A program made the position numbers and the translations under genes. Shown one piece after another: positions 1 to 6,274 of a DNA stretch of 8,329 nt (its first letter is position 1; each line of letters opens with the position of its first letter). The stretch covers positions 1 to 8,329 of the forward strand of contig CACZQA010000057.1 of assembly GCA_902783175.1 (NCBI GenBank). Reading direction: 5' to 3'. This DNA is from an uncultured Coriobacteriaceae bacterium (lineage in GTDB: Bacteria; Actinomycetota; Coriobacteriia; Coriobacteriales; QAMH01). Under the pieces are notes generated by a model. That model had not been told where the DNA came from. It was given only the letters and a program-made list of their open reading frames with translations, and made no database searches.

Positions 1-452
1 CGCATCCGCGCGATCCACGCCATGAGCTTGAGCATGCGCCCGATGGAATCGTCGGGCATGTTGTCGTGCGCCGCCACGGAGATGCCGTTTGCGCTGAGCC
101 AATCGTGCAGCTCGAGCGCCGACGCGCCGAACATCACCCGGTCGTGATCGGTGTAGACCGATCCCCAGGGCGGGGCCGCCTTGGGACCGGGGCCGACGAA
201 GAGTCTCCGGTACTCGTCCGCGAGCTCCTGCCTGTCAGCGCCCATCCCCTGCGCGAGGGTCCGAAGCTCGCACTCAGCCTGCGAGGGATCGCAAAACGGC
301 CACGCCTGCGCAGCTGCGGGCACATCGAGCGCCGCCAATGCGTCGTACAGCTCGCCTGCATCCCCTGTGAGGGGGTCTTCCGCGAACAGCGGCCCCAGCG
401 TCTCCCCCACAAACGCGATGCCCTCGAGCACCCCGTCGTCGATTGCAGCCAT
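1..452 (-). CDS. TorD/DmsD-family molybdoenzyme maturation chaperone (3' end missing)
   Basis: A cytoplasmic chaperone of the TorD/DmsD/NarJ superfamily, which binds the Tat signal peptide of a molybdoenzyme and holds it until the cofactor is inserted. The frame is open from ATG at 452 to the left edge, giving 150 residues without a stop; the C-terminus is outside the window. The family signature is clear: an EYRRLFVGPGP segment around residues 80-90, then APPWGSVY and a DHDRVMFG stretch, and later PDDSIGRMLKLMAWIA, matching the conserved helices of TorD proteins. The start is supported by a purine-rich AGGGGG about 6 nt upstream. It lies 65 bp downstream of dmsC on the same strand, so it is probably the dedicated chaperone for the DmsA encoded here (inferred from context). 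The intervening hairpin may attenuate its expression. I am sure of the family, less sure of the exact client. Confidence 0.88.
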   Translation of the reverse strand, partial: MAAIDDGVLEGIAFVGETLGPLFAEDPLTGDAGELYDALAALDVPAAAQAWPFCDPSQAECELRTLAQGMGADRQELADEYRRLFVGPGPKAAPPWGSVYTDHDRVMFGASALELHDWLSANGISVAAHDNMPDDSIGRMLKLMAWIARM

Positions 453-474
453 ATTCTTCCCCCTCAAAAGACGA

Positions 475-502
475 GGCGGCCCGGGCACGCGCCCGAGCCG
501 CC
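475..502 (-). terminator. Intercistronic GC hairpin between dmsC and torD
   Basis: In the minus-strand transcript, 502-491 pairs with 486-475 as a 12-bp stem (11 GC pairs and one G-U wobble) closed by a 4-nt loop (487-490). A short TTTT occurs about 6 nt downstream, too far and too short for a textbook terminator. It lies between the dmsC stop and the torD ribosome binding site. Likely a partial terminator or an mRNA-stabilising 3' hairpin that makes more DmsABC than chaperone; the function is inferred. Confidence 0.5.
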
Positions 503-517
503 GCTTGCACTTCGAAC

Positions 518-1378
518 TTACATCATCGTCACGCCGACGGAAAGGTACAGCGCGTAGAACGCGAGGCGCACCAAGAAGACGCCGACGATGGCCTCGACCG
601 TCGCGCGGATTGCCGCGGCGCTGGCCATGCCCTTGCGGCAGGCGAGCACTACCTCGACAACGGACACGACGATGAGGATGGTGCCGATGACCAGGCACGG
701 AGCCGCGACGCCGAGAAGCGCGCTGCCCGCCTGGACCGCGTTTGCCTGCCCAGAGACCATCGCCGCGAATCCGATGATGCCCACGAGGGCGAGCACGCCG
801 CCCGCAATCGCGACGTACGTGAACGGCTTGGAAAGCGGCGCGAACGCCTCATCGCCCACCTTGGCGAGCATGAGCACGAGCGCACCGAGAGCCACGCCGC
901 CCGCCAGCGCAAAGCCCAGCATCTGGAGCGGGACCAGCACGGAATCCCACGACTGCACGGTGGGGATCATGTACGCGGCGCCGACGAACAGCGCGAACAC
1001 GGCGCCCAGCACGGCCACGACGATTGCCAACCCCTTGCGGGCACCGCCCAGCTTGCCGGCGAGCGCGAGGATGACGTACACGAGGGCGACGAGCATGAAG
1101 ACCATGCCGATGCAGACCTCGTTGGAAAGCGGCGAGGAGCCCAGCCCGGTGAAGATGCCGAAGGCATGGGCGGGATTTGCCGCATGGGCCATCGAGGCGA
1201 TAAAGCCGATGGCCGCGACGACGAACGGGACGAGGGTCATCTTGTCGATGGCCTTGAGCTGCTCGTCGGAGAACTTGCCCGCCGCAAAGGCGATGGCGAG
1301 CGCGATGAAGGCGCCCGCGCCGACGGGCGCGAGCGTGGTGAACACTGCCAGGGGCAGTTCGGCGAGTGCCGTCTCCAT
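518..1378 (-). CDS. dmsC: DMSO reductase membrane anchor subunit DmsC
   Basis: A 286-residue integral membrane subunit that anchors DmsAB to the cytoplasmic membrane and oxidises menaquinol, passing electrons to the DmsB clusters. About eight hydrophobic helices are visible, roughly at residues 10-32, 46-65, 87-108, 115-137, 147-171, 186-207, 221-246 and 260-282, as in the DmsC family. From memory, residues 1-70 align without gaps to E. coli DmsC, including the GFIASM..H stretch. His65 therefore falls on the residue implicated in quinol binding in the E. coli protein. The SNE motif after helix 2 (residues 85-87) and the FY.L...VG C-terminus also match. The gene starts 2 bp after the dmsB stop. 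Its ribosome binding site (AGAGGTGA, 1386-1393) lies inside the last dmsB codons, so translation is probably coupled. Confidence 0.93.
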   Translation of the reverse strand: METALAELPLAVFTTLAPVGAGAFIALAIAFAAGKFSDEQLKAIDKMTLVPFVVAAIGFIASMAHAANPAHAFGIFTGLGSSPLSNEVCIGMVFMLVALVYVILALAGKLGGARKGLAIVVAVLGAVFALFVGAAYMIPTVQSWDSVLVPLQMLGFALAGGVALGALVLMLAKVGDEAFAPLSKPFTYVAIAGGVLALVGIIGFAAMVSGQANAVQAGSALLGVAAPCLVIGTILIVVSVVEVVLACRKGMASAAAIRATVEAIVGVFLVRLAFYALYLSVGVTMM

Positions 1379-1380
1379 TG

Positions 1381-2001
1381 CTACATCACCTCTTTCACGT
1401 TGATGACGGAACCGTCAGCGCTGCCGGCGGGACGAGCCTCGTCGCAGGGCTTGATGTACAGGTTGGGATGCGTGTAGGAGCTCTCGGGAAGCGGCGCGAT
1501 GTTGGCGCGCTCGCCCTTTGCCGACATCTCCTCGACCGTGCCGAAGTCCAGCGCGCGCAGCGGGCAGGAGTCGACGCAGATCGGGTTCTTGCCGGCGGCG
1601 ACGCGCTCTGCGCAGCCGTCGCACTTGACCGAGTGGCCGAGCACGCGGTCCACCTTGGGCGCGTTGTAGGGGCATGCCATGTGGCAGTAGCCGCAGCCGA
1701 TGCACTTGTCGGCATCGACCGAAACCAGGCCGGTCTCGGGGTCCTTGTGCATGGCCGCCGTCGGGCACACCTTCGTGCACGCCGGGTCGTCGCAGTGGTT
1801 GCACGACATGGAGACGTGATACACGAAGGCCGTGGTCTCGTACGTGCCGTCGCCCTTGTCTTCCCACGAACCTCCCTCGTAGTCGAAGACCTTGCGGTAA
1901 GCGGTGTTCTGGTCGAGGTCCTTGTAGTCTTTGCACGCGAGCTCGCAGGTCTTGCAACCCGTGCAGCGCGAGTTATCGAAATAGAATGCGTATTGCGTCA
2001 T
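1381..2001 (-). CDS. dmsB: DMSO reductase iron-sulfur subunit DmsB (four [4Fe-4S] clusters)
   Basis: A 206-residue electron-transfer subunit carrying electrons from DmsC to DmsA. All 16 ligand cysteines are present in four groups: C13-C16-C19-C23, C67-C70-C75-C79, C100-C103-C106-C110 and C127-C130-C142-C146. The opening RCTGCKTCELACKDYKDL, the CNHCDDPACTKVCP core and SCPLRALDFG are nearly identical to E. coli DmsB as I recall it, and the length (about 205) is the same. There is no signal peptide, so it is presumably co-exported with DmsA through the Tat pathway, as in the known family. The start at 2001 has a strong GGAGGGG site (2008-2014) 6 nt upstream, within the 17-bp gap after dmsA. Confidence 0.96.
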   Translation of the reverse strand: MTQYAFYFDNSRCTGCKTCELACKDYKDLDQNTAYRKVFDYEGGSWEDKGDGTYETTAFVYHVSMSCNHCDDPACTKVCPTAAMHKDPETGLVSVDADKCIGCGYCHMACPYNAPKVDRVLGHSVKCDGCAERVAAGKNPICVDSCPLRALDFGTVEEMSAKGERANIAPLPESSYTHPNLYIKPCDEARPAGSADGSVINVKEVM

Positions 2002-2018
2002 CGTTTACCCCTCCCCGT

Positions 2019-4451
2019 CTACGCCTTGGCAATTTGGGCGATTATCGAATCCGAGGGCCCGTTGCCCTTGGCGAGCGGCGTCGGCTTGTATGTGGTCAGC
2101 GTGTTGATGCAGCCGCCGTGGTCAACCTTGTCGCCGTTCATGTCGGCATCGTGCCAGGCGCCTTGCGGAATGCCGATGGTGCCGGGGATGATGCGGTTGG
2201 TCACGCGCGCCTCGATGCGGATCTCGCCCGCGGGGCTCTTGACGGAGCACATGTCCCCGTTCTCGATATGGCGCGGCGTGGCGTCTGCCGGGTTGATCCA
2301 CACCTGCTGGCGTGCCGCCTGCTGCAGCTCCTCGATGAAGCCGAACGAGGAGTGCGTGCGGGACTTGTGGTGGAAGCCGGAGCAGTACAGCGGGTACTCG
2401 TCGGTCACCGAGCCATAGCCCTGGAAGCCGGGGTCGAACTCGGGCAGCGCGAAGATCTTCTCGTCTTTCTCCAACTCCCACGTGTCATTGAGGTTGGCGA
2501 GCGTCTCAGAGTAGATCTCGATCTTTCCGCTCGGCGTTCCCAGCGGCTTGCCCTTCGGGTCGTCGCGGAAGTCCTTGAGGCCGATGGCGGGCTCGCATTT
2601 GCGCTTGTACACGCCCTGGGCCTTGATCTGCTCCCAACTCGGCATGTCCTTGTCCTTGGCCATGCCCTGCTCGTAGAGATACTGGATCCACTCTTCTTGC
2701 GTGCGCCCCTCGGTGAAGGCGTCCTTCAGTCCGAAAGAATCCGCGATGTCGGCGCAGACATCGTAGGAGCTGCGGCACTCGCCCGGGGCCTGCTGTGCCG
2801 GACCGCCCACGGTGACGCCCGTGTAGTACTCGGAGTAGCCCTGCGTCTGCATGTTGAGCTGCTCGGAGCGCATCGCGTCGGGGAGCAGGATGTCGGCGTA
2901 CTTGGCGGAGTCGGTCATGACGGTGTCCCACACCAAGATGAACTCGCACTTGGATTCGTCGGCGAGGATGTCGTGCGTGTAGTTGATGTCGCCATGCTGG
3001 TTGGTCAGGCAGTTGCCGGCGTAATTCCACAGGCACTTGATGTCGCTGCCGAGCTTGTCGGCGCCGGTGATGCCCGCGTTGGTGGCCGTCATCTCGTGCC
3101 CGTGGTCGATGGCATTCACAAACTCGTAGACCGGAAGCGTCGTCTTGATGGGGTTCTTGAACGGGAGCTGGCTGACCAGGTAGGTGGGCGGCTCCGCCTC
3201 GCGCTGGCCGGTGTTGGTGCCCGGCAGGCCGATCTTGCCGAGCGCGATCGGGATCATGCAGAACGCGCGGGTCGTCTGCTCGCCGTTGGTGTGGCGCTGC
3301 GAGCCCCAGCCCTGGGCGACGAACGGCGCCTGGGCGTTCTCGAGGTCGCGTGCCAGCTCGCGGATCTTGTCAGCGGGAATCTGGGTAATCTGGGCTGCCC
3401 ATTCCGGCGTCTTCTCGGTCTTGTCCTCGCCCTCGCCCATGATGTAGGCCTTGTAGGAGAGGTTCTTGCCCTTGGCGGACTCGGGCATGGTGTCCTCGTC
3501 CCAGCCGACGGTGTACTCGCGCAGGAACGCCTCGTCGGTCTTGCCGTCGACGATGAACTCGTGGACGAGCGCGGACGCCAGCGCGGCGTCGGTACCCGTG
3601 CGGATGGGGAGCCATTCGTTGACATGGCCCGAAGAGGTCTCGTTCAGGCGGTAGTCGATGTTGACGATCTTTCCGCCACGACCGGTCACCGCCTCGCGCA
3701 CGCGGGCGAAGTCCCACGTCGCGTTGGCGCCGCCCATGCGGGTCTCTGCCGGCGAGTTGCCAAACAGCACGACCAGGTCGGAATGCGCTTCGGCCTCGCT
3801 GAACGACGACGCGTTGACGTTGTCGTACGGCGAGAAGACGCTGCCCTTCTTCTTGTCGGAGCCGAACATGTAGGGCATGACGACCTGCAGCATATGCGTC
3901 GAGTAGTCGGCACCCTGGTTGACGAAGCCGCCGAGCAGGCCCAGCAGACGCTTGCTCGGGTTGCGGCCCGTGGTGCTGTACATGCCCGTCGCGTAGTTGA
4001 TGAAGACGGACTCGGGGCCGTAGGTCCCGTAGATGTGCTCGAGCTTGTCGTGGATGGTCTGGATTGCCTCATCCCAGCTGATGCGCTCGAACTTGCCCTC
4101 GCCGCGCTTGCCGACGCGCTTCATCGGGTACAGCAGGCGGTCGGGATGGTTGATCCACTTGCGCATGCTGCGACCGCGCAGGCACGCACGCGCCTGGAAG
4201 TCGGCATCGCCGATGTTGTCGGTTTCCATGTACTGGATCTTGCCGTCTTTGGAGTGCCACTGGAAGATGCAGTTGCCACCGCAGTTCACGTTGCACTGGC
4301 TCCACGCGATGGTCTCCTCGGCGGCCTCCTCGGCGGCGTGGGCAACGAACTCGTTGCTCGTCTGAGCCAGTCCTCCGCCGGCCGCGACGAGTGCTGCGAG
4401 CGCGCCAGAAGCCTTGATGAACGTTCTGCGGTTCAAGCTCATGTCTGGCAT
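2019..4451 (-). CDS. dmsA: DMSO reductase catalytic subunit DmsA (Tat-exported molybdoenzyme)
   Basis: An 810-residue bis-MGD molybdenum reductase, the terminal enzyme of anaerobic respiration on DMSO or related S-/N-oxides. I chose the ATG at 4451 because AGAAGGGA (4456-4463) sits 6 nt before it; an in-frame ATG at 4481 would add ten charged residues ahead of the signal and lacks such a site. In this numbering, a twin-arginine motif NRRTFIK lies at residues 7-13, followed by an Ala/Gly-rich hydrophobic stretch and a likely cleavage near AHA (37-39). C53-x3-C57-x3-C61-x28-C90 binds the FS0 [4Fe-4S] cluster. Ser184 in GADYS occupies the position of the molybdenum-ligand serine of DmsA. Further DmsA hallmarks are RTGTDAA, WNYAGNCL.NQHGDIN, AKYADILLPD, EGRTQEEW, TPSGKIEIYS and the C-terminal GGCINTLTT. 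First gene of dmsABC-torD. The subunit assignment is near certain, the natural substrate is not: TMAO or other sulfoxides are possible. Confidence 0.95.
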   Translation of the reverse strand: MPDMSLNRRTFIKASGALAALVAAGGGLAQTSNEFVAHAAEEAAEETIAWSQCNVNCGGNCIFQWHSKDGKIQYMETDNIGDADFQARACLRGRSMRKWINHPDRLLYPMKRVGKRGEGKFERISWDEAIQTIHDKLEHIYGTYGPESVFINYATGMYSTTGRNPSKRLLGLLGGFVNQGADYSTHMLQVVMPYMFGSDKKKGSVFSPYDNVNASSFSEAEAHSDLVVLFGNSPAETRMGGANATWDFARVREAVTGRGGKIVNIDYRLNETSSGHVNEWLPIRTGTDAALASALVHEFIVDGKTDEAFLREYTVGWDEDTMPESAKGKNLSYKAYIMGEGEDKTEKTPEWAAQITQIPADKIRELARDLENAQAPFVAQGWGSQRHTNGEQTTRAFCMIPIALGKIGLPGTNTGQREAEPPTYLVSQLPFKNPIKTTLPVYEFVNAIDHGHEMTATNAGITGADKLGSDIKCLWNYAGNCLTNQHGDINYTHDILADESKCEFILVWDTVMTDSAKYADILLPDAMRSEQLNMQTQGYSEYYTGVTVGGPAQQAPGECRSSYDVCADIADSFGLKDAFTEGRTQEEWIQYLYEQGMAKDKDMPSWEQIKAQGVYKRKCEPAIGLKDFRDDPKGKPLGTPSGKIEIYSETLANLNDTWELEKDEKIFALPEFDPGFQGYGSVTDEYPLYCSGFHHKSRTHSSFGFIEELQQAARQQVWINPADATPRHIENGDMCSVKSPAGEIRIEARVTNRIIPGTIGIPQGAWHDADMNGDKVDHGGCINTLTTYKPTPLAKGNGPSDSIIAQIAKA

Positions 4452-4455
4452 ATCG

Positions 4456-4463
4456 TCCCTTCT
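4456..4463 (-). promoter_or_regulatory. dmsA ribosome binding site (decides the start)
   Basis: AGAAGGGA on the minus strand, with its AAGG core 6 nt before the ATG at 4451. It fixes the dmsA start just ahead of the twin-arginine signal and argues against the in-frame ATG at 4481. Confidence 0.7.
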
Positions 4464-4499
4464 TTCCTCTCTTGCATTCAATGCCTGAAAACATGCCCG

Positions 4500-4528
4500 A
4501 TACTAGTGCGGACACGGTCACACGCTGT
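4500..4528 (-). promoter_or_regulatory. Possible dmsA promoter (weak, activator-type)
   Basis: TAGTAT at 4505-4500 on the minus strand matches the -10 consensus at four of six bases and would start transcription near 4493, about 40 nt before the dmsA ATG. The hexamer 17 bp upstream (ACAGCG, 4528-4523) does not resemble TTGACA. The GTCACA repeats overlap this missing -35, as expected for an activator-dependent promoter. Assigned by eye. Confidence 0.3.
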
Positions 4529-4532
4529 CACA
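4517..4532. repeat. Tandem GTCACA repeats, 10-bp spacing (candidate operator)
   Basis: GTCACA occurs at 4517-4522 and again at 4527-4532, exactly one DNA helical turn apart; the flanking 10-mers (4512-4521 and 4522-4531) agree at 8 of 10 bases. An inverted copy lies at 4587-4592. The repeats fall about 24-39 bp upstream of the proposed dmsA start of transcription. Candidate binding site for the LuxR-type regulator next door; unproven. Confidence 0.4.
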
Positions 4533-4539
4533 TAAAACA

Positions 4540-4551
4540 TGCGAATTCGCA
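4540..4551. repeat. Perfect 12-bp palindrome TGCGAATTCGCA (candidate operator)
   Basis: A perfect dyad in the divergent gap, 8 bp from the GTCACA repeats and roughly 47-58 bp upstream of the proposed dmsA start of transcription. Size and position suit a dimeric regulator such as a LuxR-type helix-turn-helix protein. It has no loop, so it would act as DNA rather than as an RNA hairpin. Confidence 0.4.
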
Positions 4552-4592
4552 GGAAAACAGGGTAGTACACGCGTTTTTGGCAGCGGGTGACA

Positions 4593-4635
4593 GGTGCGTG
4601 CCAGATTCGCGGCAGCACCATGCGAGGGCACGCGC
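4593..4635 (+). repeat. Overlapping inverted repeats with alternative pairing
   Basis: The arm 4593-4602 (GGTGCGTGCC) can pair with 4611-4619 (GGCAGCACC; 9 bp, one bulged G, 8-nt loop). Alternatively 4594-4602 can pair with 4627-4635 (GGCACGCGC; 9 bp with one G-U, 24-nt loop). The two pairings exclude each other. Whether this stretch is transcribed ahead of the LuxR-type gene is unknown. Confidence 0.3.
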
Positions 4636-4642
4636 GCGGTGG

Positions 4643-4672
4643 TTGCCCTCCAGTGCGAACTGTTGATACCAT
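4643..4672 (+). promoter_or_regulatory. Possible promoter of the LuxR-type regulator gene
   Basis: TTGCCC (4643-4648) and TACCAT (4667-4672) each match the sigma-70 type consensus at four of six bases with an 18-bp spacer, predicting a start near 4679 and a leader of about 40 nt. Modest match, judged by eye. Confidence 0.25.
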
Positions 4673-4721
4673 CGTGCTTCGAAACCATGGGAAGACAACC
4701 CTCCGACCCAAAGAGACGAGC

Positions 4722-6239
4722 ATGTTCCAGACGGCACTCAACGCCCTCAAACCCAATACGACGGTTCTCGGATACGCCTTGTTCCTGGCGGTCAATGCCA
4801 CGGGCGTCTGGGGCGGCGTCTTTCCGTTTCTGCCCATGAAAATTCAGACGGCCGAGGTGATGTTTCAGTTCTACCTGGCGCAGTCGCTCATGATGTTCGC
4901 CGTGTTCTTTGCCCTCGCGCGGGCATCGTACGGCAGGGTGCGCCTCAAGCCGAGCACCTGCGTCCTCGTTGCCGCCGCCGTCTACTTTGGCGGATGGGCG
5001 TTCCTCATCGCGAGCATGTACCTGCACCAGAACTCGCTGGTGCTGGTCGTTGTGGGCGGCATCTTCCTCGGGTGCGGCTCGGCGATGTTCTACCTGCTGT
5101 GGCAGCGCGTGTTCGCCAGCCGCAGCTCAGGCGATGGCATGCGCGACCTCATCGCCGGCTTCGCGTACGCCGCGCTGTTCTACTTCGCGCTCTACCTCAT
5201 CCCCCGCGCAGTGACCGCCTACCTCATCCCGCTCGTGTTCTTGCCGCTGTTCGCGCTCGCCGTGATTCTGGGCAGCAGGCGCATCGACTTCTCGCAGCCC
5301 ATGTTCTCCGATGCCCCGCGCGAGAACCTGCGCGTGTACCGCCGCGCCGTCTCGTCGTTGTGGCGCAGCGCGCTGTGCATGGGGGCGATCGCGTTTTGCG
5401 CGGGCCTCGTGAGGAGCATCGCCATAGAGCAGCCCGTCATCGGCTCGCTCGTCAACTTGCTTTCCATGGGGGCGATGCTGGTGGCGTCGGTTGCCGTGCT
5501 GCTCCTGTGGAAGACGAAGGGGCTCAAGCTCAACCTGATCAAGCTCTACCGCATCGTGTTCCCGCTCATCATCAGCGCGTTCGTGGTGCTGCCGTTCACC
5601 CACTTCGGCTATATCCGCTGGCTCGCGGCGGGGCTCTTTGCGCTGTACAGCATCGGGCTCATGCTCACGATGATGCAGTGCGCGCAGATCTCACGCGACC
5701 GCGGCGTGAACCCGTTTTTCGCCTTCGGGCTGTTTGGGGGCATCGTCTACGGATTGCACGACGTGGGCTTTATCAGCGGCGCGCTCATCGGGCTGATGCC
5801 AGGAGGCGAGCTCTCCCCCAACGTGCTCACGGCTCTCGTGGCGATCTACCTGCTCGCGCTCATGTTCTTCGTGGGATCGGTCAACTTCAAGAACAGCACA
5901 GCGCAGTTGCTCTACGGTGACACCATCGAGCTGGTGGCACCCGTGATGGAGGGCGCGGCGGCTCCGGAAGCACCTGCCGAACCGCGCGACGATGATACCC
6001 CGCCGGGCGACGCCGCGGACCTGCTCTCGCTGCAAGTGGGAAGGCTCAAGGAGCATTACCATCTGAGCGAGCGCGAGGCCGAGGTCGTCGATCTGGTGGT
6101 CCACGGCAACACGGTGGCTCGCATCGCCGAGCAGCTGTTCATCTCGGAAAACACCGTGCGCACCCACACCAAGCGCATCTACACCAAGCTCGACGTCCAC
6201 AAGAAACAAGAGCTCATCGACCTTGTCGCCCAGTTCTAG
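4722..6239 (+). CDS. Membrane-bound LuxR-type transcriptional regulator (about 12 TM helices + HTH)
   Basis: A 505-residue one-component regulator: a polytopic N-terminal membrane domain joined to a C-terminal DNA-binding domain. About 12 hydrophobic helices are visible, near residues 14-36, 47-67, 79-99, 105-127, 143-163, 165-184, 217-235, 239-263, 275-293, 297-316, 331-357 and 367-387. An Ala/Pro/Asp-rich linker follows (about 408-432), then a LuxR/GerE-type helix-turn-helix (about 445-505) with LSEREAEVV, IAEQLFISENTVRTH and IYTKLDVHKKQELI. No receiver or autoinducer-binding domain is present, so the membrane part presumably senses a ligand or transports one. The ATG at 4722 is chosen because hydrophobic sequence begins right after it, with a modest purine-rich AAGAGACGAG before it; earlier in-frame ATGs (4587, 4620) add non-conserved-looking sequence through the regulatory gap. 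It is divergent from dmsABC and probably controls it. Such LuxR proteins are common beside Eggerthellaceae molybdoenzymes; the effector is unknown. Confidence 0.88.
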   Translation: MFQTALNALKPNTTVLGYALFLAVNATGVWGGVFPFLPMKIQTAEVMFQFYLAQSLMMFAVFFALARASYGRVRLKPSTCVLVAAAVYFGGWAFLIASMYLHQNSLVLVVVGGIFLGCGSAMFYLLWQRVFASRSSGDGMRDLIAGFAYAALFYFALYLIPRAVTAYLIPLVFLPLFALAVILGSRRIDFSQPMFSDAPRENLRVYRRAVSSLWRSALCMGAIAFCAGLVRSIAIEQPVIGSLVNLLSMGAMLVASVAVLLLWKTKGLKLNLIKLYRIVFPLIISAFVVLPFTHFGYIRWLAAGLFALYSIGLMLTMMQCAQISRDRGVNPFFAFGLFGGIVYGLHDVGFISGALIGLMPGGELSPNVLTALVAIYLLALMFFVGSVNFKNSTAQLLYGDTIELVAPVMEGAAAPEAPAEPRDDDTPPGDAADLLSLQVGRLKEHYHLSEREAEVVDLVVHGNTVARIAEQLFISENTVRTHTKRIYTKLDVHKKQELIDLVAQF

Positions 6240-6274
6240 CGGTGTGGGGTGGCACCGCGGGCGGCGCGCCGCCG
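6240..6274. terminator. GC-rich dyads between convergent genes (possible bidirectional terminator)
   Basis: The 35-bp convergent gap contains CGGTG...CACCG (6240-6244 with 6253-6257) and a perfect 14-bp palindrome GGCGGCGCGCCGCC (6260-6273) that could fold as a 5-bp stem with a 4-nt loop. Neither strand has a T-run after the stems, so a classical intrinsic terminator is not supported. It may be a weak or factor-assisted bidirectional stop. Confidence 0.35.

Larger units (their letters stand above)
4452..4721. promoter_or_regulatory. Divergent dmsA / luxR control region
   Basis: A 270-bp gap between the divergent dmsA and LuxR-type genes, with no convincing gene inside. It is locally richer in A/T than its surroundings around 4531-4580. 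It holds the tandem GTCACA repeats (4517-4532), a 12-bp palindrome (4540-4551), an inverted copy GTGACA (4587-4592) and overlapping inverted repeats (4593-4635). The adjacent regulator probably acts here; no operator for this protein class is known to me, so the site assignments are inferred. Confidence 0.7.

Noticed and set aside
443..1477. A 344-codon plus-strand frame opposite dmsC.
   Set aside because: Its translation is a run of His/Arg/Asp/Glu, the mirror of a GC-rich membrane protein gene; dmsC on the other strand is clearly real.
4452..4481. An alternative dmsA start at 4481.
   Set aside because: It adds ten mostly charged residues before the Tat signal, while a well-spaced AGAAGGGA site supports the ATG at 4451.
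1674..4535. A 953-codon open frame on the plus strand opposite dmsA and part of dmsB.
   Set aside because: It is antisense to two well-recognised genes, and its translation is Arg/Val/Leu/Ala-rich low-complexity with no family signature. Long shadow frames are expected opposite GC-rich codons.
4587..4721. Upstream in-frame starts for the LuxR-type gene (4587, 4620).
   Set aside because: They would extend the protein through the regulatory gap with Arg/Gly-rich sequence unlike a membrane protein N-terminus; the ATG at 4722 directly precedes the first helix.
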